Assembly (NCBI GenBank): GCA_937951345.1
Contig: CALFCF010000040.1
Coordinates: forward strand, 18,158-82,157
Direction of reading: 5' to 3'
Source of the DNA: an uncultured Granulosicoccaceae bacterium
Lineage (GTDB): Bacteria > Pseudomonadota > Gammaproteobacteria > Granulosicoccales > Granulosicoccaceae
Length of the DNA stretch: 64,000 nucleotides
Under the pieces are notes generated by a model. It was given only the letters and a program-made list of their open reading frames with translations, was not told the origin of the DNA and did not search any database. The position numbers were made by a program, and so were the translations under genes. Position 1 is the first letter of the stretch. Each line of letters begins with the position of its first letter. This document shows, one piece after another, positions 49,064 to 59,363 of this stretch.

Positions 49064-50335
49064 ATGGATTTACTGACTATCTCAAGCTACTTGCTGTGCG
49101 TTTCAGCACTTTTCGCGTACATCAATTACCGCTATATCAAATTACCAACCACGATCGGAATTATGGTGGTGTCGCTGCTGTTTTCGGTGGCGCTGGTCGT
49201 CTTGTCTCGAGTTGGATTTGATAACGGCATTGAAATCGCACAGTCGCTGGTTAGCCAAATAGATTTCAATCAGGCATTGATGAAAGGCATGCTGGCATTC
49301 CTGCTGTTTGCCGGTGCTATGCATGTCAATCTGGATGCCCTTTTCGACAACAAATGGGTAGTTGGTCTGCTGGCATCTGTCGGCGTTATCGCCAGCACTT
49401 TCATGATTGGTATCGCCAGTTATTTCATCCTTGGCCTTTTTGGTTTTGATATACCGTTTATTTACTGTCTGCTGTTCGGTTCATTGATCTCCCCGACCGA
49501 CCCGGTTGCCGTCATGGGGGTACTGAAACGGGCGGGTGCGACAAAAAATCTTGAAACCAAAATAGCCGGTGAATCACTTTTCAACGACGGTGTTGCTGTT
49601 GTTGTCTTTCTTGTGATATTCGGTATTGCGATCAACGGTGACCCGGTCAGCGTCCAGCATATTGCCACCCTGTTCGCCCAGGAGGCACTTGGTGGCGCGC
49701 TCTTCGGGTTCATTATCGGTTGGGTGGGGCTTTACATGCTCAAACGTGTCGACGAGTATCAGGTTGAAGTGCTGATAACCCTGGCACTGGTTGCCGGTGG
49801 AGCAACTGTCGCAGGTTTGTTGCATATCTCAGCACCTATTGCTGTTGTTGTAGCCGGGTTGATGATCGGCAATCAGGGTCGACGCGACGCTATGACAGAT
49901 AAAACACGCGAGCGACTGGACACCTTCTGGGAACTGATCGATGAAATATTGAATGCGATACTGTTCCTGATTATCGGCCTTGAAATCATCCTGCTGACAT
50001 TTGGAGCGAAACAGATATTTGCCGGATTGGTACTGGCGGTTGTAACACTCGCAGCCAGGTTCATCGCTGTCAGCGTACCTGTCACACTGCTACGCCTGCG
50101 GCGCACGTTTCACCCGCATGTCATCAAAATACTCACCTGGGGCGGCTTGCGTGGTGGTATATCCGTTGCGCTTGCACTGTCGATTCCGGAAGGTCCGGAG
50201 CGTGACATTATCGTCGTGATCACATACATCATCGTTATTCTGTCAATTCTGCTGCAGGGTTTAAGCGTGCACAAACTGGTTGCTTTTGCCTCGAAAGAAG
50301 CAGAAAAAGCGGAAGCTGAAATCAGGAAGTTTTAA
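49064..50335 (+). CDS. Na+/H+ antiporter of the CPA1/NhaP family
   Basis: A 423-residue protein with about 12 helices. The CPA1 ion-binding region is visible as ISPTDPVAVMGVLK, then ESLFNDGVAVVVF, where the ND motif carries the catalytic Asp. The conserved Arg region near ILTWGGLRGGISVALALSIP is also present. It exchanges protons for sodium or potassium across the inner membrane, in keeping with a salty habitat. A short acidic C-terminal tail (EAEKAEAEIRKF) follows the last helix. Confidence 0.93.
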   Translation: MDLLTISSYLLCVSALFAYINYRYIKLPTTIGIMVVSLLFSVALVVLSRVGFDNGIEIAQSLVSQIDFNQALMKGMLAFLLFAGAMHVNLDALFDNKWVVGLLASVGVIASTFMIGIASYFILGLFGFDIPFIYCLLFGSLISPTDPVAVMGVLKRAGATKNLETKIAGESLFNDGVAVVVFLVIFGIAINGDPVSVQHIATLFAQEALGGALFGFIIGWVGLYMLKRVDEYQVEVLITLALVAGGATVAGLLHISAPIAVVVAGLMIGNQGRRDAMTDKTRERLDTFWELIDEILNAILFLIIGLEIILLTFGAKQIFAGLVLAVVTLAARFIAVSVPVTLLRLRRTFHPHVIKILTWGGLRGGISVALALSIPEGPERDIIVVITYIIVILSILLQGLSVHKLVAFASKEAEKAEAEIRKF

Positions 50336-50405
50336 CCGCTCTTCTTACTCTGTCAGGCAGTAGCTGTAAAAAAGCAGGAAAATCTTTACCAAGGGAAAGT
50401 TACAC

Positions 50406-50792
50406 ATGGTAGCAACAACACTCTATGCCTGTATCAGTGCAGCACTGTTGGTCTTTCTGGCTGTTCAGGTTATTAAACAACGCAGACAACACCAAGTCGC
50501 GCTCGGCGACGGTGACATAGACACATTACGTCAAGCGCGAAGCGCGCACGCCAATGCAACAGAATACCTTCCGATACTGCTTATCTTGCTTTTTTTACTT
50601 GAGACTAATGGTGCGCCGGCGCTACTGGTGCATTTGTGTGGAATAGTCATGCTGTCAGGCCGGATAGTACATGCACATGCGATATTGCAAAGTAAACTCA
50701 AGCTGCGTGTGCTCGGCATGGTGATTACCTTTGCTACGATTGCTGTGCTGATACTGCTTAATCTACTGGCACTAACGGGCATATTCCAGTAA
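50406..50792 (+). CDS. MAPEG-family membrane protein
   Basis: A 128-residue protein with four predicted helices and MAPEG features: RQARSAHANATEYLPILLILL in part (NA-E-Y-x-P motif) and SGRIVHAHAIL. MAPEG proteins include glutathione transferases and related membrane proteins; bacterial members are mostly uncharacterised. The presence of glutathione synthetase elsewhere in the window fits but does not prove glutathione use. The 3' end overlaps the convergent histidine kinase by 21 bp. Confidence 0.87.
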   Translation: MVATTLYACISAALLVFLAVQVIKQRRQHQVALGDGDIDTLRQARSAHANATEYLPILLILLFLLETNGAPALLVHLCGIVMLSGRIVHAHAILQSKLKLRVLGMVITFATIAVLILLNLLALTGIFQ

Positions 50793-52760
50793 CCGGTTTA
50801 TCAGCATTTCCGAATCTATCGGCTTGTGCAGCAAGGGAACACCGGACGCCTTGATGCGCAGCAATTCATGCGGTGATCTGTCAGCAGTAATAATGCAAGC
50901 AGGTAATTCGCATTCAAAGAATTCCTGCAGCGCAGCTATTGCATCGAAAGCTATTACGCCTGCCTGCAAGCGGTAATCGCACAGTAACAGGTTCGGTGCA
51001 GATAGTTCGTCTGAACGTGCAAATTCAGCTATCGCTTTCTGCACACTTGTCGCGCCTGTCACTTGCGCACCAAACTGTTGCAACAAGCCGCAGGTAGCAT
51101 TCAGAACGTCTGTGTCATCATCGATAATAAGCACATGATAGCCGGCAAGTGCCTGTGCGCCATTGCGGTCGTTAGTATCAACAAACTCAGATTCGTCTTC
51201 ACTGCAAGTGTCGACATCCAAACCGGTTTCAATTGTGAAAAAACTACTTTCATCGATGCCAATGCCGACCTGCGTTCGCCTACATCTCGCATCAGAAGTG
51301 ATTTCGTTATCAACATGCTCGAGTTGTGTCGCAGGGAAGGCCAGCATAAAACAGGTGCCATCGCCGGGATTAGAAACGACCGATATAGCAATATCCAACT
51401 GTCGACAAAGTCTGTCAACGATGGACAAACCTAAACCGACACCTTGAGACACTGACGAACAGCGTTGATATTCATCAAAGACACGGTCGATCTGCGACGC
51501 CTCAATACCTATACCCGTATCCTGAATGCGAACTAGCAAACCACCCTGAGCGTTGATCGCAGAACTCACGGTGATGAATCCTTTGCCAGTAAATTTTATG
51601 GCGTTCGACAGCAGGTTTCCTAATATGCGTTCAAGCAACAGACGATCTGAATGCAATTTGACCGATTGGTTTGGTGGCACGTAAGTAAGCGATAAATCTT
51701 TCGCACTGGCAGCAGGTGTAAACTCGGCAACCACGTTGTTACACAAATCATTAAGATCAATGCAACTGATATGGGAATCAATTGCACCCGACTCCATGCA
51801 GGAGATATCGAGTATGGCGTTGAAATGTTGATTCAACGTTCGACTGGACTGATTTATGTCCTCGAGTATCAACTGCTGTCTGCGATTCGGTTTAGATCGG
51901 CCAAGTGCTGCCAACAATAAATTGATCGCGTGCAACGGTTGTCGTAAATCATGACTGGCGGCGGCAATAAACCGGTTTTTGTCGATGACGGCGAGCTCGG
52001 CAGTTTGCTTTTCACCTGCCAGTTGCTCAAGCAAAAGACTGTTCCTGAACCGTGTTTCGAAAAGATCGCGGTATTGACGAAAGCCACGTACCGCCAGGAC
52101 GTAGTTAACGACAATGAACAATAACAACAACCACCCGGTCCAGACCAATGCATCCTGACCGGATAACAAATGAAAAACGATCAGCGGCAGACCTACAGGA
52201 AGGGCAAAACAGTAGAATGCCGGCAGGTAGACGCTCGCAGAATTGGCCAGAACAGCAACCATCGCAGCTATCATCACAGACACCACCAACAGGTACTCTA
52301 CGCCGGTAGACGCATGAAACCAGAACGGCCAGCTGCCCCAGACCATACCGGCAAGCAGAGTAACCAGCGCAAATCGCAAACCCCAGATTGAACTTGATTG
52401 CGCCGGTTTTGCTGCAATCAGATGGTTATCCTTGAGGCTGTCGTCATGACTGTCGTTGTGACTATCATAGAGCTCGAGCTCCGCAGCATATTGTCGAAAC
52501 AGCCAGAGCCGCACAGCGGCACTGGCAACTACCGCAAGCCACCAACAGATATGCAGTAACACATTGCCACCGATCGTTATTCCCATCAACGTAACAATAC
52601 TTGCTCCGGCAACTGCACCGATTGACAGCACCGGACCCTGACGATAGATCTGGCGAATGTGTTCGGCAGTTATCTCTGCAACAGCACCTGCAGGCAGTGA
52701 ATCGCTCAGTTGTATCTGTAGCTTGGAATGCATTGGTTGCATTGGTTGCGTTGGTTGCAT
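50772..52760 (-). CDS. Hybrid sensor histidine kinase with C-terminal receiver
   Basis: A membrane sensor of 662 residues from the ATG at 52760. About six helices (45-225) form the input region, with a polar loop (98-125). A HisKA domain carries H270 (AAASHDLRQPLHAIN), the N-box is NLLSNAIKF, G1 is DTGIGI and the Gly-rich lid is GVGLGLSIV. A receiver follows (VLIIDDDTD and LLLCDYRLQ). The DLRQPLHA H-box is typical of hybrid kinases paired with LuxR regulators, but none is adjacent. The frame could also start 32 codons earlier; the chosen start opens with a Met-Gln-Pro repeat. Confidence 0.9.
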   Translation of the reverse strand: MQPTQPMQPMHSKLQIQLSDSLPAGAVAEITAEHIRQIYRQGPVLSIGAVAGASIVTLMGITIGGNVLLHICWWLAVVASAAVRLWLFRQYAAELELYDSHNDSHDDSLKDNHLIAAKPAQSSSIWGLRFALVTLLAGMVWGSWPFWFHASTGVEYLLVVSVMIAAMVAVLANSASVYLPAFYCFALPVGLPLIVFHLLSGQDALVWTGWLLLLFIVVNYVLAVRGFRQYRDLFETRFRNSLLLEQLAGEKQTAELAVIDKNRFIAAASHDLRQPLHAINLLLAALGRSKPNRRQQLILEDINQSSRTLNQHFNAILDISCMESGAIDSHISCIDLNDLCNNVVAEFTPAASAKDLSLTYVPPNQSVKLHSDRLLLERILGNLLSNAIKFTGKGFITVSSAINAQGGLLVRIQDTGIGIEASQIDRVFDEYQRCSSVSQGVGLGLSIVDRLCRQLDIAISVVSNPGDGTCFMLAFPATQLEHVDNEITSDARCRRTQVGIGIDESSFFTIETGLDVDTCSEDESEFVDTNDRNGAQALAGYHVLIIDDDTDVLNATCGLLQQFGAQVTGATSVQKAIAEFARSDELSAPNLLLCDYRLQAGVIAFDAIAALQEFFECELPACIITADRSPHELLRIKASGVPLLHKPIDSEMLINRLLEYAR
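52731..52760. repeat. Short tandem repeat at the kinase start
   Basis: A 9-bp unit close to TTGCATTGG is repeated about three times and encodes Gln-Pro-Met/Thr units at the N-terminus of the histidine kinase (MQPTQPMQPM). Copy-number change would move in whole codons. Confidence 0.7.
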
Positions 52761-52929
52761 AACTTCGCGGCAAGTCGGTATGAATTCATCACACGGCAGA
52801 CGAAGTGTGCAACTACTGCGATTGAAATCGCCAGCAAAGACACGAATGCCCTGCAAACAGTGCGAGACGCATCACAGCTTGCAGGGTAAAATATGAGCGT
52901 CAATCTCTTTGCAATTGGAACGCAGACAT

Positions 52930-54111
52930 ATGCAGGTATTCGAAGGATTCAACCGAATTGGTGAGGAAAACGCATTTGCTGTTCTTGCCAGAGCCGCTGA
53001 ACTGGAAGCCAATGGCAGGCGCATCATCAATCTGGGTATTGGACAACCGGACTTTGCCACGCCCGACAACATTACTGAAGCTGCAGTTAAGGCGATCAAG
53101 GATGGTCACCACGGCTATACACCGGCACAGGGCATCGCACCGTTACGCGAAGCGGTCGCCAATCATTTGAATCAGCGTTACCAGGCTAATGTTGACGCTG
53201 CCAATGTCATCATCCTGCCAGGTGGCAAAGTCACGATGTTCTCGGCAATTCTGATGTTCGGCCAGCCGGGTAAAAGTATTTTGTATCCGGATCCGGGCTT
53301 TCCGATTTACCGCTCAATGATCGAGTACACCGGTGCCGAACCCATTCCGATTCCGATCCGCGAATCCAACGGTTTCGCTTTCAACGCCGACGAAGCACTG
53401 GGACTGATAAGGGATGACACCAGCCTGGTAATTATTAATTCACCCGCGAACCCCTGTGGCGGCGTAACACCCAAAGAAGAAATCGACAAACTGGTTGCAG
53501 GGCTGGTGAATTTTCCTGACGTCGCGATTATGTCGGACGAGATATACGACCATATGGTCTACGACGGTCAGTCCCACGTCAGTCTGTTGAGCTATCCGGA
53601 AATACGCGAGCGCTTGATTCTGTTGAATGGTTGGTCAAAAACCTGGGCTATGACAGGATGGCGACTGGGTTATTCTATCTGGCCCACGCCTTTGTACGAC
53701 AACATCAGAAAGTTGGCAGTCAATTGCTGGAGCTGTGTTAATGCACCTTCTCAGTATGCTGCACTTGAAGCATTAACCGGCCCGCAGGATGCTGTCGCAG
53801 AGATGATCAACCAGTTTGATCAACGGCGCGTTAAGGTTGTTGACGCTTTGAACAATTTACCCGGCGTGAGCTGCATTCAACCCGGTGGCGCGTTTTATAC
53901 TTTCCCGAATATAAAGGACACAGGCTGGCCGGCCAAGCAACTGGCCAGCGCGTTGCTCGAAGAACAAGGAGTGGCATTAATCGGTGGACCGGACTTCGGC
54001 ATTCTAGGCGAAGGTTACATCCGTGTTTCCTATGCCAACTCAATTGACAACATCCTCGAGGCAATTGATTTGATGCAGGTCTTTCTTGAAACGCAAACAC
54101 CCCCTGCTTAG
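52930..54111 (+). CDS. Class I/II aminotransferase (PLP-dependent)
   Basis: The 393-residue enzyme belongs to fold-type I aminotransferases of the aspartate/alanine group. Features are NLGIGQPDFATP (34-45), YTPAQG, SPANPCGG (171-178), SDEIYDHMVYDG and the PLP lysine K237 in NGWSKTWAMTGWRLGY. The substrate pair cannot be set by eye; aspartate- or alanine-type are most likely. I use the ATG at 52930; a TTG at 52909 is possible. It is divergent from the histidine kinase. Confidence 0.92.
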   Translation: MQVFEGFNRIGEENAFAVLARAAELEANGRRIINLGIGQPDFATPDNITEAAVKAIKDGHHGYTPAQGIAPLREAVANHLNQRYQANVDAANVIILPGGKVTMFSAILMFGQPGKSILYPDPGFPIYRSMIEYTGAEPIPIPIRESNGFAFNADEALGLIRDDTSLVIINSPANPCGGVTPKEEIDKLVAGLVNFPDVAIMSDEIYDHMVYDGQSHVSLLSYPEIRERLILLNGWSKTWAMTGWRLGYSIWPTPLYDNIRKLAVNCWSCVNAPSQYAALEALTGPQDAVAEMINQFDQRRVKVVDALNNLPGVSCIQPGGAFYTFPNIKDTGWPAKQLASALLEEQGVALIGGPDFGILGEGYIRVSYANSIDNILEAIDLMQVFLETQTPPA

Positions 54112-54201
54112 TGTTTCCCAGCCATCTGTTGTTGTTCGATCCGGCGTTGTTTGACCGGGTCGAAACATCATCAGCGCGTCGACAATCGGTACACTAAAAC
54201 A

Positions 54202-55059
54202 TTAAAGCAGTCGATTGAGAGCATCGGCAACAGAGGCGGCGTAGCCACCACCGAATTTGATCGCATGCACGATAAGCGGTGCCATCTGATGCAGCGAGAT
54301 TCTCGATTGCCAGCCTGCGCTTAGCGGATAAGCGTCATGGTAGGCGTCGAAACAAGCATCACCATAGCCGCCAAACAACCGCATCATAGCGAGATCAAAT
54401 TCCCGATGACCACCATGCGCGGCCGGATCAATCAGCCAGTTGCGACCGCTGCTGTCAGTCAACCGGTTTCCTGCCCATAGATCGCCATGTAACAACGATG
54501 GTTGCACATCAGCATCGTCAAAATCGTGAAGAGAATCCGCCAACTGTTCGATCCGCTTAATGTCACCGGCCGGCAACGAACCCCGTGTTGCCGCTATCTG
54601 TGCCAGCGGAAGTAAACGGCAGTCACGATAAAAATCAGCCCAGTTGGATGTTGGGACATTAGGTACAGCGAGTGAGCCGGTGGTGCGTTGATCAGGACGA
54701 CCGAAACAATCAAAAGACTGCCGGTGTAACGCTGCCAGTTGACCACCCAGCTCACGTTCCGAGTCGCCTGCCGATGTACGTCCCTGATCCACCCACTGCA
54801 GTACAAGCACCGGTGGCTCGTCGCTGACCAGAATCACTTCAGGAATATTGACACTCCCGCTTTCGCGCAACCAGTGCAGACCGTTAGCTTCTGTCGAGAA
54901 AAAATTGGGTGGTGGTTGCGCATGGGTTTTTACAAACATTCTGCGCTCATCAGCCAACACGATGCAGGCACTCTCGGCAAAATCACCGCCACCGATGCGC
55001 TGCTGACTGACAACATCGCACGACAATGCATCCGATATATATTCAAGAACACGACTCAT
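54202..55059 (-). CDS. Fructosamine-kinase-family protein
   Basis: The 285-residue protein has the aminoglycoside-phosphotransferase-like fold of fructosamine kinases. IGGGDFAESACIVLADERRMFVK in part is the nucleotide-binding start, LLHGDLWAGN carries the catalytic Asp, and LIDPAAHGGHREFDLAMM the metal-binding Asp. The family phosphorylates glycated lysines (deglycation) or related ketosamines. I start at the ATG at 55059, 12 codons inside the longest frame. YbaK follows upstream on the same strand with 57 bp between. Confidence 0.92.
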   Translation of the reverse strand: MSRVLEYISDALSCDVVSQQRIGGGDFAESACIVLADERRMFVKTHAQPPPNFFSTEANGLHWLRESGSVNIPEVILVSDEPPVLVLQWVDQGRTSAGDSERELGGQLAALHRQSFDCFGRPDQRTTGSLAVPNVPTSNWADFYRDCRLLPLAQIAATRGSLPAGDIKRIEQLADSLHDFDDADVQPSLLHGDLWAGNRLTDSSGRNWLIDPAAHGGHREFDLAMMRLFGGYGDACFDAYHDAYPLSAGWQSRISLHQMAPLIVHAIKFGGGYAASVADALNRLL

Positions 55060-55116
55060 TGGCCTGGCATCAGTGGGGCGACTCTGGCGCAGCACGTTTA
55101 TGCACGCGCAGCTTAC

Positions 55117-55596
55117 TCAGGGAGTTGCGATTGACGCCAGCTTAGCGTCCAGCAACTGCTGCAATGCCAATGGTGCAAGTTCGATTTCCAAACCGCGTTT
55201 ACCGGCACTGACAAAAACTGTAGGTAGCTGCTCTGCGGAGCTGTCAAGTACACTTGGCAAACGACGTTTCTGCCCCAGTGGACTGACGCCCCCAAGCACA
55301 TAACCTGTGGTTCTCTCAACCACTAGCGGCTCTGCCATCTGCGCTTTTTTCATGTTGCAGGCACGCGCCATGGCCTTCAGATCGAGCTTGTGGGTCACAG
55401 GTACAATGGCCGTCGCCAGTTGATCATTCTGTGTCCCTGATAATGCCACGACCAGTGTTTTGAACACACATGCAGCATCGACGCCGAGCTTTTCAACCGC
55501 TTCCAGGCCATAGGTGGAAGCTGCAGAATCATGTGTGTAACTATGAATCGTATGCTCGATTTTTCGTTTTTGCAGCAGATTGATTGCCGGCGTCAC
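55117..55596 (-). CDS. ybaK: Cys-tRNA(Pro) deacylase YbaK
   Basis: YbaK hydrolyses Cys-tRNA(Pro) made in error by prolyl-tRNA synthetase. The 159-residue protein begins MTPAINLLQKRKIEHTIHSY and contains VFKTLVV with the conserved lysine and YVLGGVSPLGQKRRLP, the family signature. Length and order fit single-domain YbaK. It is divergent from pncB with 35 bp between the starts. Confidence 0.96.
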   Translation of the reverse strand: MTPAINLLQKRKIEHTIHSYTHDSAASTYGLEAVEKLGVDAACVFKTLVVALSGTQNDQLATAIVPVTHKLDLKAMARACNMKKAQMAEPLVVERTTGYVLGGVSPLGQKRRLPSVLDSSAEQLPTVFVSAGKRGLEIELAPLALQQLLDAKLASIATP

Positions 55597-55631
55597 GGTG
55601 TGCTCCGGGTGGTTGCGGTAAACTATAGCCT

Positions 55632-56945
55632 ATGATCTATCCACAGATGACAGATATAGCCACCCGTGTCTGGAATCATACGTTCAAGCTAGATCCTGTC
55701 TTTCGCAGTATCCTCGACACGGATATCTACAAACTGCTCATGCTACAAAGCATCTGGCAGGAACGTCGTGATGTCCCGGTCACCTTTTCACTGATAAACC
55801 GCAATCAGTCCGTGCGGCTCGCCGATGAAATCGATGCCGGTGAACTGCGTGAACAGCTCGATCATGCCAGAACAATAGGTCTGACTCACCGGGAATACAT
55901 CTGGCTGGCGGGTAATACGTTCTACGGGTTTGAACGGCTGTTCACAACCGATTTTTTAAACTGGCTGCGCCAATATCGTCTGCCAGCGTACGAATTGCGC
56001 GTAGAAGATGGCCAGTTTCATATCGACTTCCACGGCACATGGGCTGATATCACGTTGTGGGAAATTCCTGTACTGACCATTATCAGTGAACTGCGTTCGC
56101 GTTCAGCAATGCAGGACGTTGGGCGGTTTGAACTGGATGTCCTGTATGCGCGTGCCAAAGCCAAAATGTGGGAGAAGGTTGTTCGACTGCAGGCGCTCGA
56201 TGATTTACGCATTGCTGATTTCGGTACGCGCCGTCGTCACAGTTTCCTGTGGCAGCGCTGGTGTATATCGGCCATGAAAGAAGGCCTCGGTACTGCGTTT
56301 ACCGGAACCAGTAATTTGCTACTGGCGATGGAACTTGATCTTGATGCAATAGGCACCAACGCGCATGAACTGCCTATGGTCAATGCAACACTCACTGACA
56401 ATGACCGGGACTTGCTCAATTCACCCTACGGTGTGCTCGAGATGTGGCAGCGCACCTATGATGGCAAACTGCAAATCGTATTGCCTGATACCTACGGAAC
56501 CACCACGTTTCTTGAAAATGCACCCGACTGGGTTGCCGACTGGAGCGGTTTTCGTATTGATTCCAAGGACCCGATCGAAGGTGGCGAGGAGCTGATTCGC
56601 TGGTGGCAGAAGCGTGGTCGGAACCCGGCTGAAAAATTGCTGATTTTCTCTGACGGGCTGCGGGTCGAGACCATCGAAAAAGTCTACCGGCATTTCTTTG
56701 GCCGTGTGCGACTGAGCTTTGGCTGGGGTACACACTTGACCAACGACTTCCGCGATTGCGCACCGCGTATGAACGATCAGCTGCGGGCTATATCACTGGT
56801 CTGTAAAGTCACTCAGGCAAACGGCAAACCGACCGTTAAACTATCAGACAACCTGCTAAAGGCGACCGGGCCGGAAACGGAGATTGCCCGCTACAAAGCG
56901 TTGTTCGGATCAGACTCGCTCGGGCATCAGGCGGTTGAAGTTTGA
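55632..56945 (+). CDS. pncB: Nicotinate phosphoribosyltransferase
   Basis: PncB makes nicotinate mononucleotide from nicotinate and PRPP, with ATP, in NAD salvage. The 437-residue protein starts near [18 protein letters not shown], a family signature, and has [14 protein letters not shown] with the catalytic-region arginines. Later [22 protein letters not shown] in part and [10 protein letters not shown] are also present. The ATG at 55632 is used; one at 55647 also fits. It is followed by the NDUFA9-like gene. Confidence 0.95.
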   Translation: MIYPQMTDIATRVWNHTFKLDPVFRSILDTDIYKLLMLQSIWQERRDVPVTFSLINRNQSVRLADEIDAGELREQLDHARTIGLTHREYIWLAGNTFYGFERLFTTDFLNWLRQYRLPAYELRVEDGQFHIDFHGTWADITLWEIPVLTIISELRSRSAMQDVGRFELDVLYARAKAKMWEKVVRLQALDDLRIADFGTRRRHSFLWQRWCISAMKEGLGTAFTGTSNLLLAMELDLDAIGTNAHELPMVNATLTDNDRDLLNSPYGVLEMWQRTYDGKLQIVLPDTYGTTTFLENAPDWVADWSGFRIDSKDPIEGGEELIRWWQKRGRNPAEKLLIFSDGLRVETIEKVYRHFFGRVRLSFGWGTHLTNDFRDCAPRMNDQLRAISLVCKVTQANGKPTVKLSDNLLKATGPETEIARYKALFGSDSLGHQAVEV

Positions 56946-57044
56946 CTAGGTGTGGCAGCCTTTCAGGCGCGCAACATAGCAGAGTTAAGATTATACTTTC
57001 AGATGTGAGCGGGTATCCCGCAGACCAAACCAATCGAAAATCCC

Positions 57045-58061
57045 ATGTCTCAATTCAACAAAATCACTCTACTCGGCGGCACCGGCTTTGTCGGCACTCA
57101 ACTGGCTGTTGATCTGGCGCCGCACTGCGAGAATGTGACGATCCTGACCCGCAGGACGCAACGCTACCGTGACCTGAAAGTGCTCTCCAACGTGCACCTC
57201 GAGCAGTGCAACGTGCATCAACCAGATGAATTAGCTGCTGCGGTGGCAGGCTCGGACGCTGTCGTTAATCTGATAGGGATTCTTAATCAAAGTGGTGACG
57301 ATGGTGAAAATTCGTTTAATGAAGCACATGTGGGTGTGACGGAAAATGTGGTCAATGCGATTTCGCAGAATGGCATCAGTCGCTACCTGCATATGAGCTC
57401 ACTGGGGGCTGATGCCGAGAACGGCAAGAGTGAATATCAGCGCAGCAAAGGGCTGGCAGAACAATACCTTCAAAAAAATCTGGGCTCCGGCAACAGCACG
57501 GGCAATTGTGACGTCACTGTCTTCAGACCGTCAGTCATTTTTGGTGAGAACGATTCGTTCTTTAATCGGTTTGCCGGACTGGTACGCGCCTTGCCGGTAT
57601 TCCCGTTGGCCTGCCCCGACGCACGCATGTCGCCCGTCTATGTCGAAGATGTTACCTGCGCGATGACTGCTGCACTGGGTTTGCAATCCGCGACAAGTGC
57701 CGGTGCCGCGTACAAATTGTGCGCAACAGAAGAATCCGGAGGAATTCGCATCGTTGAGTTGTGTGGTCCGGCTGATTATTCACTGCGTGAGCTGGTGGAA
57801 TTCACTGTCGAGACGATGGGCTTAAAAAGGCGCATCATTGACCTGCCCGACTGGGCTGCGCGCGCTCAGGGTAAGGTGATGGGTATGTTACCGGCCGCAC
57901 CATTCAGCACAGACAACTACCTGTCACTGCAAACCGACAATGTCTGTAGCAGTGAAGAATGCAGACAGGCAACATCGATACAAAGTATTGTGCCACGTTA
58001 TATTGGCTCTGCCAGTATGCGTGACGAACAACAGAAGTATCGCCGCTTCGCGAGACGCTGA
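57045..58061 (+). CDS. NDUFA9-like NAD(P)-binding protein (complex I-associated family)
   Basis: A 338-residue extended/atypical short-chain dehydrogenase fold. The nucleotide-binding motif is GGTGFVG at 11-17, and the YxxxK motif is altered to the region SEYQRSKGLAEQ. It resembles bacterial relatives of the complex I subunit NDUFA9 (NAD-dependent epimerase-like), but whether it attaches to complex I here is unknown and no nuo genes are nearby. Possible co-transcription with pncB 100 bp upstream. Confidence 0.85.
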   Translation: MSQFNKITLLGGTGFVGTQLAVDLAPHCENVTILTRRTQRYRDLKVLSNVHLEQCNVHQPDELAAAVAGSDAVVNLIGILNQSGDDGENSFNEAHVGVTENVVNAISQNGISRYLHMSSLGADAENGKSEYQRSKGLAEQYLQKNLGSGNSTGNCDVTVFRPSVIFGENDSFFNRFAGLVRALPVFPLACPDARMSPVYVEDVTCAMTAALGLQSATSAGAAYKLCATEESGGIRIVELCGPADYSLRELVEFTVETMGLKRRIIDLPDWAARAQGKVMGMLPAAPFSTDNYLSLQTDNVCSSEECRQATSIQSIVPRYIGSASMRDEQQKYRRFARR

Positions 58062-58086
58062 TTTTCAAGTAACCCCTGACTGCAGA

Positions 58087-59283
58087 CTAGTCTGCACTTG
58101 CACTCTTGGAACCCTCCAAATAATTCTCCAGCGCTTCCTGGCGTTCTGCATACGGCTTTTCGGAAAGTTCTTTGGCACGGGTATAAAATGAATTGAAGTC
58201 ACTACCTGCCTCGTTAAACAATTCAGCAAAAGCCGGCACCCATTTCAAATAGGTCGATACAGCAATCAACCGCGCGTTATTCATTTCACGCTTAAACCAA
58301 TTGTCGTAACCGTCAAAACCGTCCCATTGGTCAGTTTTTAAGGTTTCGTAGCGCACTCGCATCATTTCGAACACACCTTCTTTGCGCTCACGCAATTCAG
58401 TCACAACTGAATCATCAAGTTCTTTGGCAGTCGCAGCAGGAGCATCCTGATACAAGGTTACCAAATCACTCCGTGTTAGTTGCAACAGCGCATTGAAATC
58501 GATTTGTCGATCCAGATAGGCCTCATAAAAAGGCACTCGATCAGCTTTTCCTTCAGCTATTAACCATTCACGCGAACCTTGTTGCTCAACAAACGTTGCG
58601 AAAGCTTCGTTAAAACTGGAGTCGTTTTTCACATAAAGTACTTGATGGGCCAATTCATGGAACAGCAGCCCGACCAGCCGGATATCACTGCCGTGCAGCA
58701 TCGTATCCATCAGCGGATCATTGAACCAACCAAGCGTTGAATAGGCGGATGCACCGCCAAGTTGAGTATCAAAGCCCTGGTTATCAAGGAAGGATTGATA
58801 ACCTTCGGCGTCCTTCTCATCGAAGTAGCCCCGATAGGAAACACAGCCTGCCACCGGGAAACACCACTGCTTCGGCGCCATTGAGAATTCCGGTGTTGCG
58901 ACCACGTTCCAGGTGATAAAGCGTTTACCTGTTTTGACGAAGGTGTTGTAGCTATCATTGTCCGGCAAACCCAGTTTATCAACCGCAAACACTCTGGCAT
59001 CACGCAGCAGTTCCAACTTGCGGCGAATTTCAGCATCGGTATCTTCAGATGCCATCACCTCATCCAGAGGCTGGCGCTTGCTCATCAACGATAGATGTCC
59101 ACCCACGGCCTGTGCGTAGTACCCCACCGAGCTGCAACCGGACAGCAAAGCCCCCAGTGTTATCACTGGCAATAGTTTATGTTTCCGTCGCAGTTGAACC
59201 TTACCCGATCCAATCAGCGGCTTGCGCAGTTGCAACCGTAGTTGCAAGCGTAAGTGCAGGCGCGCTAACAGTGTGGCTATCAT
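58087..59283 (-). CDS. Putative aminopeptidase lipoprotein (PF10023-like)
   Basis: A 398-residue lipoprotein with Cys50 in lipobox LLSGC. The N-terminal segment ahead of it is unusually long and repetitive (Leu-Arg-Leu-Gln units at 8-20), so the real start may lie further in. The zinc site is HELAHQ at 209-214 with a downstream NEAFATFVE that fits the gluzincin pattern. WCFPVAGCVSYRGYF is typical of the predicted aminopeptidase family. It probably acts at the inner face of the outer membrane. Confidence 0.85.
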   Translation of the reverse strand: MIATLLARLHLRLQLRLQLRKPLIGSGKVQLRRKHKLLPVITLGALLSGCSSVGYYAQAVGGHLSLMSKRQPLDEVMASEDTDAEIRRKLELLRDARVFAVDKLGLPDNDSYNTFVKTGKRFITWNVVATPEFSMAPKQWCFPVAGCVSYRGYFDEKDAEGYQSFLDNQGFDTQLGGASAYSTLGWFNDPLMDTMLHGSDIRLVGLLFHELAHQVLYVKNDSSFNEAFATFVEQQGSREWLIAEGKADRVPFYEAYLDRQIDFNALLQLTRSDLVTLYQDAPAATAKELDDSVVTELRERKEGVFEMMRVRYETLKTDQWDGFDGYDNWFKREMNNARLIAVSTYLKWVPAFAELFNEAGSDFNSFYTRAKELSEKPYAERQEALENYLEGSKSASAD

Positions 59284-59363
59284 TACCTTCTCCCGGCCTA
59301 AACCGTTTGGTCACTATACAATTTTTACGCATCATTCTCTGAACGAAGTGTAGACTTATTTAC

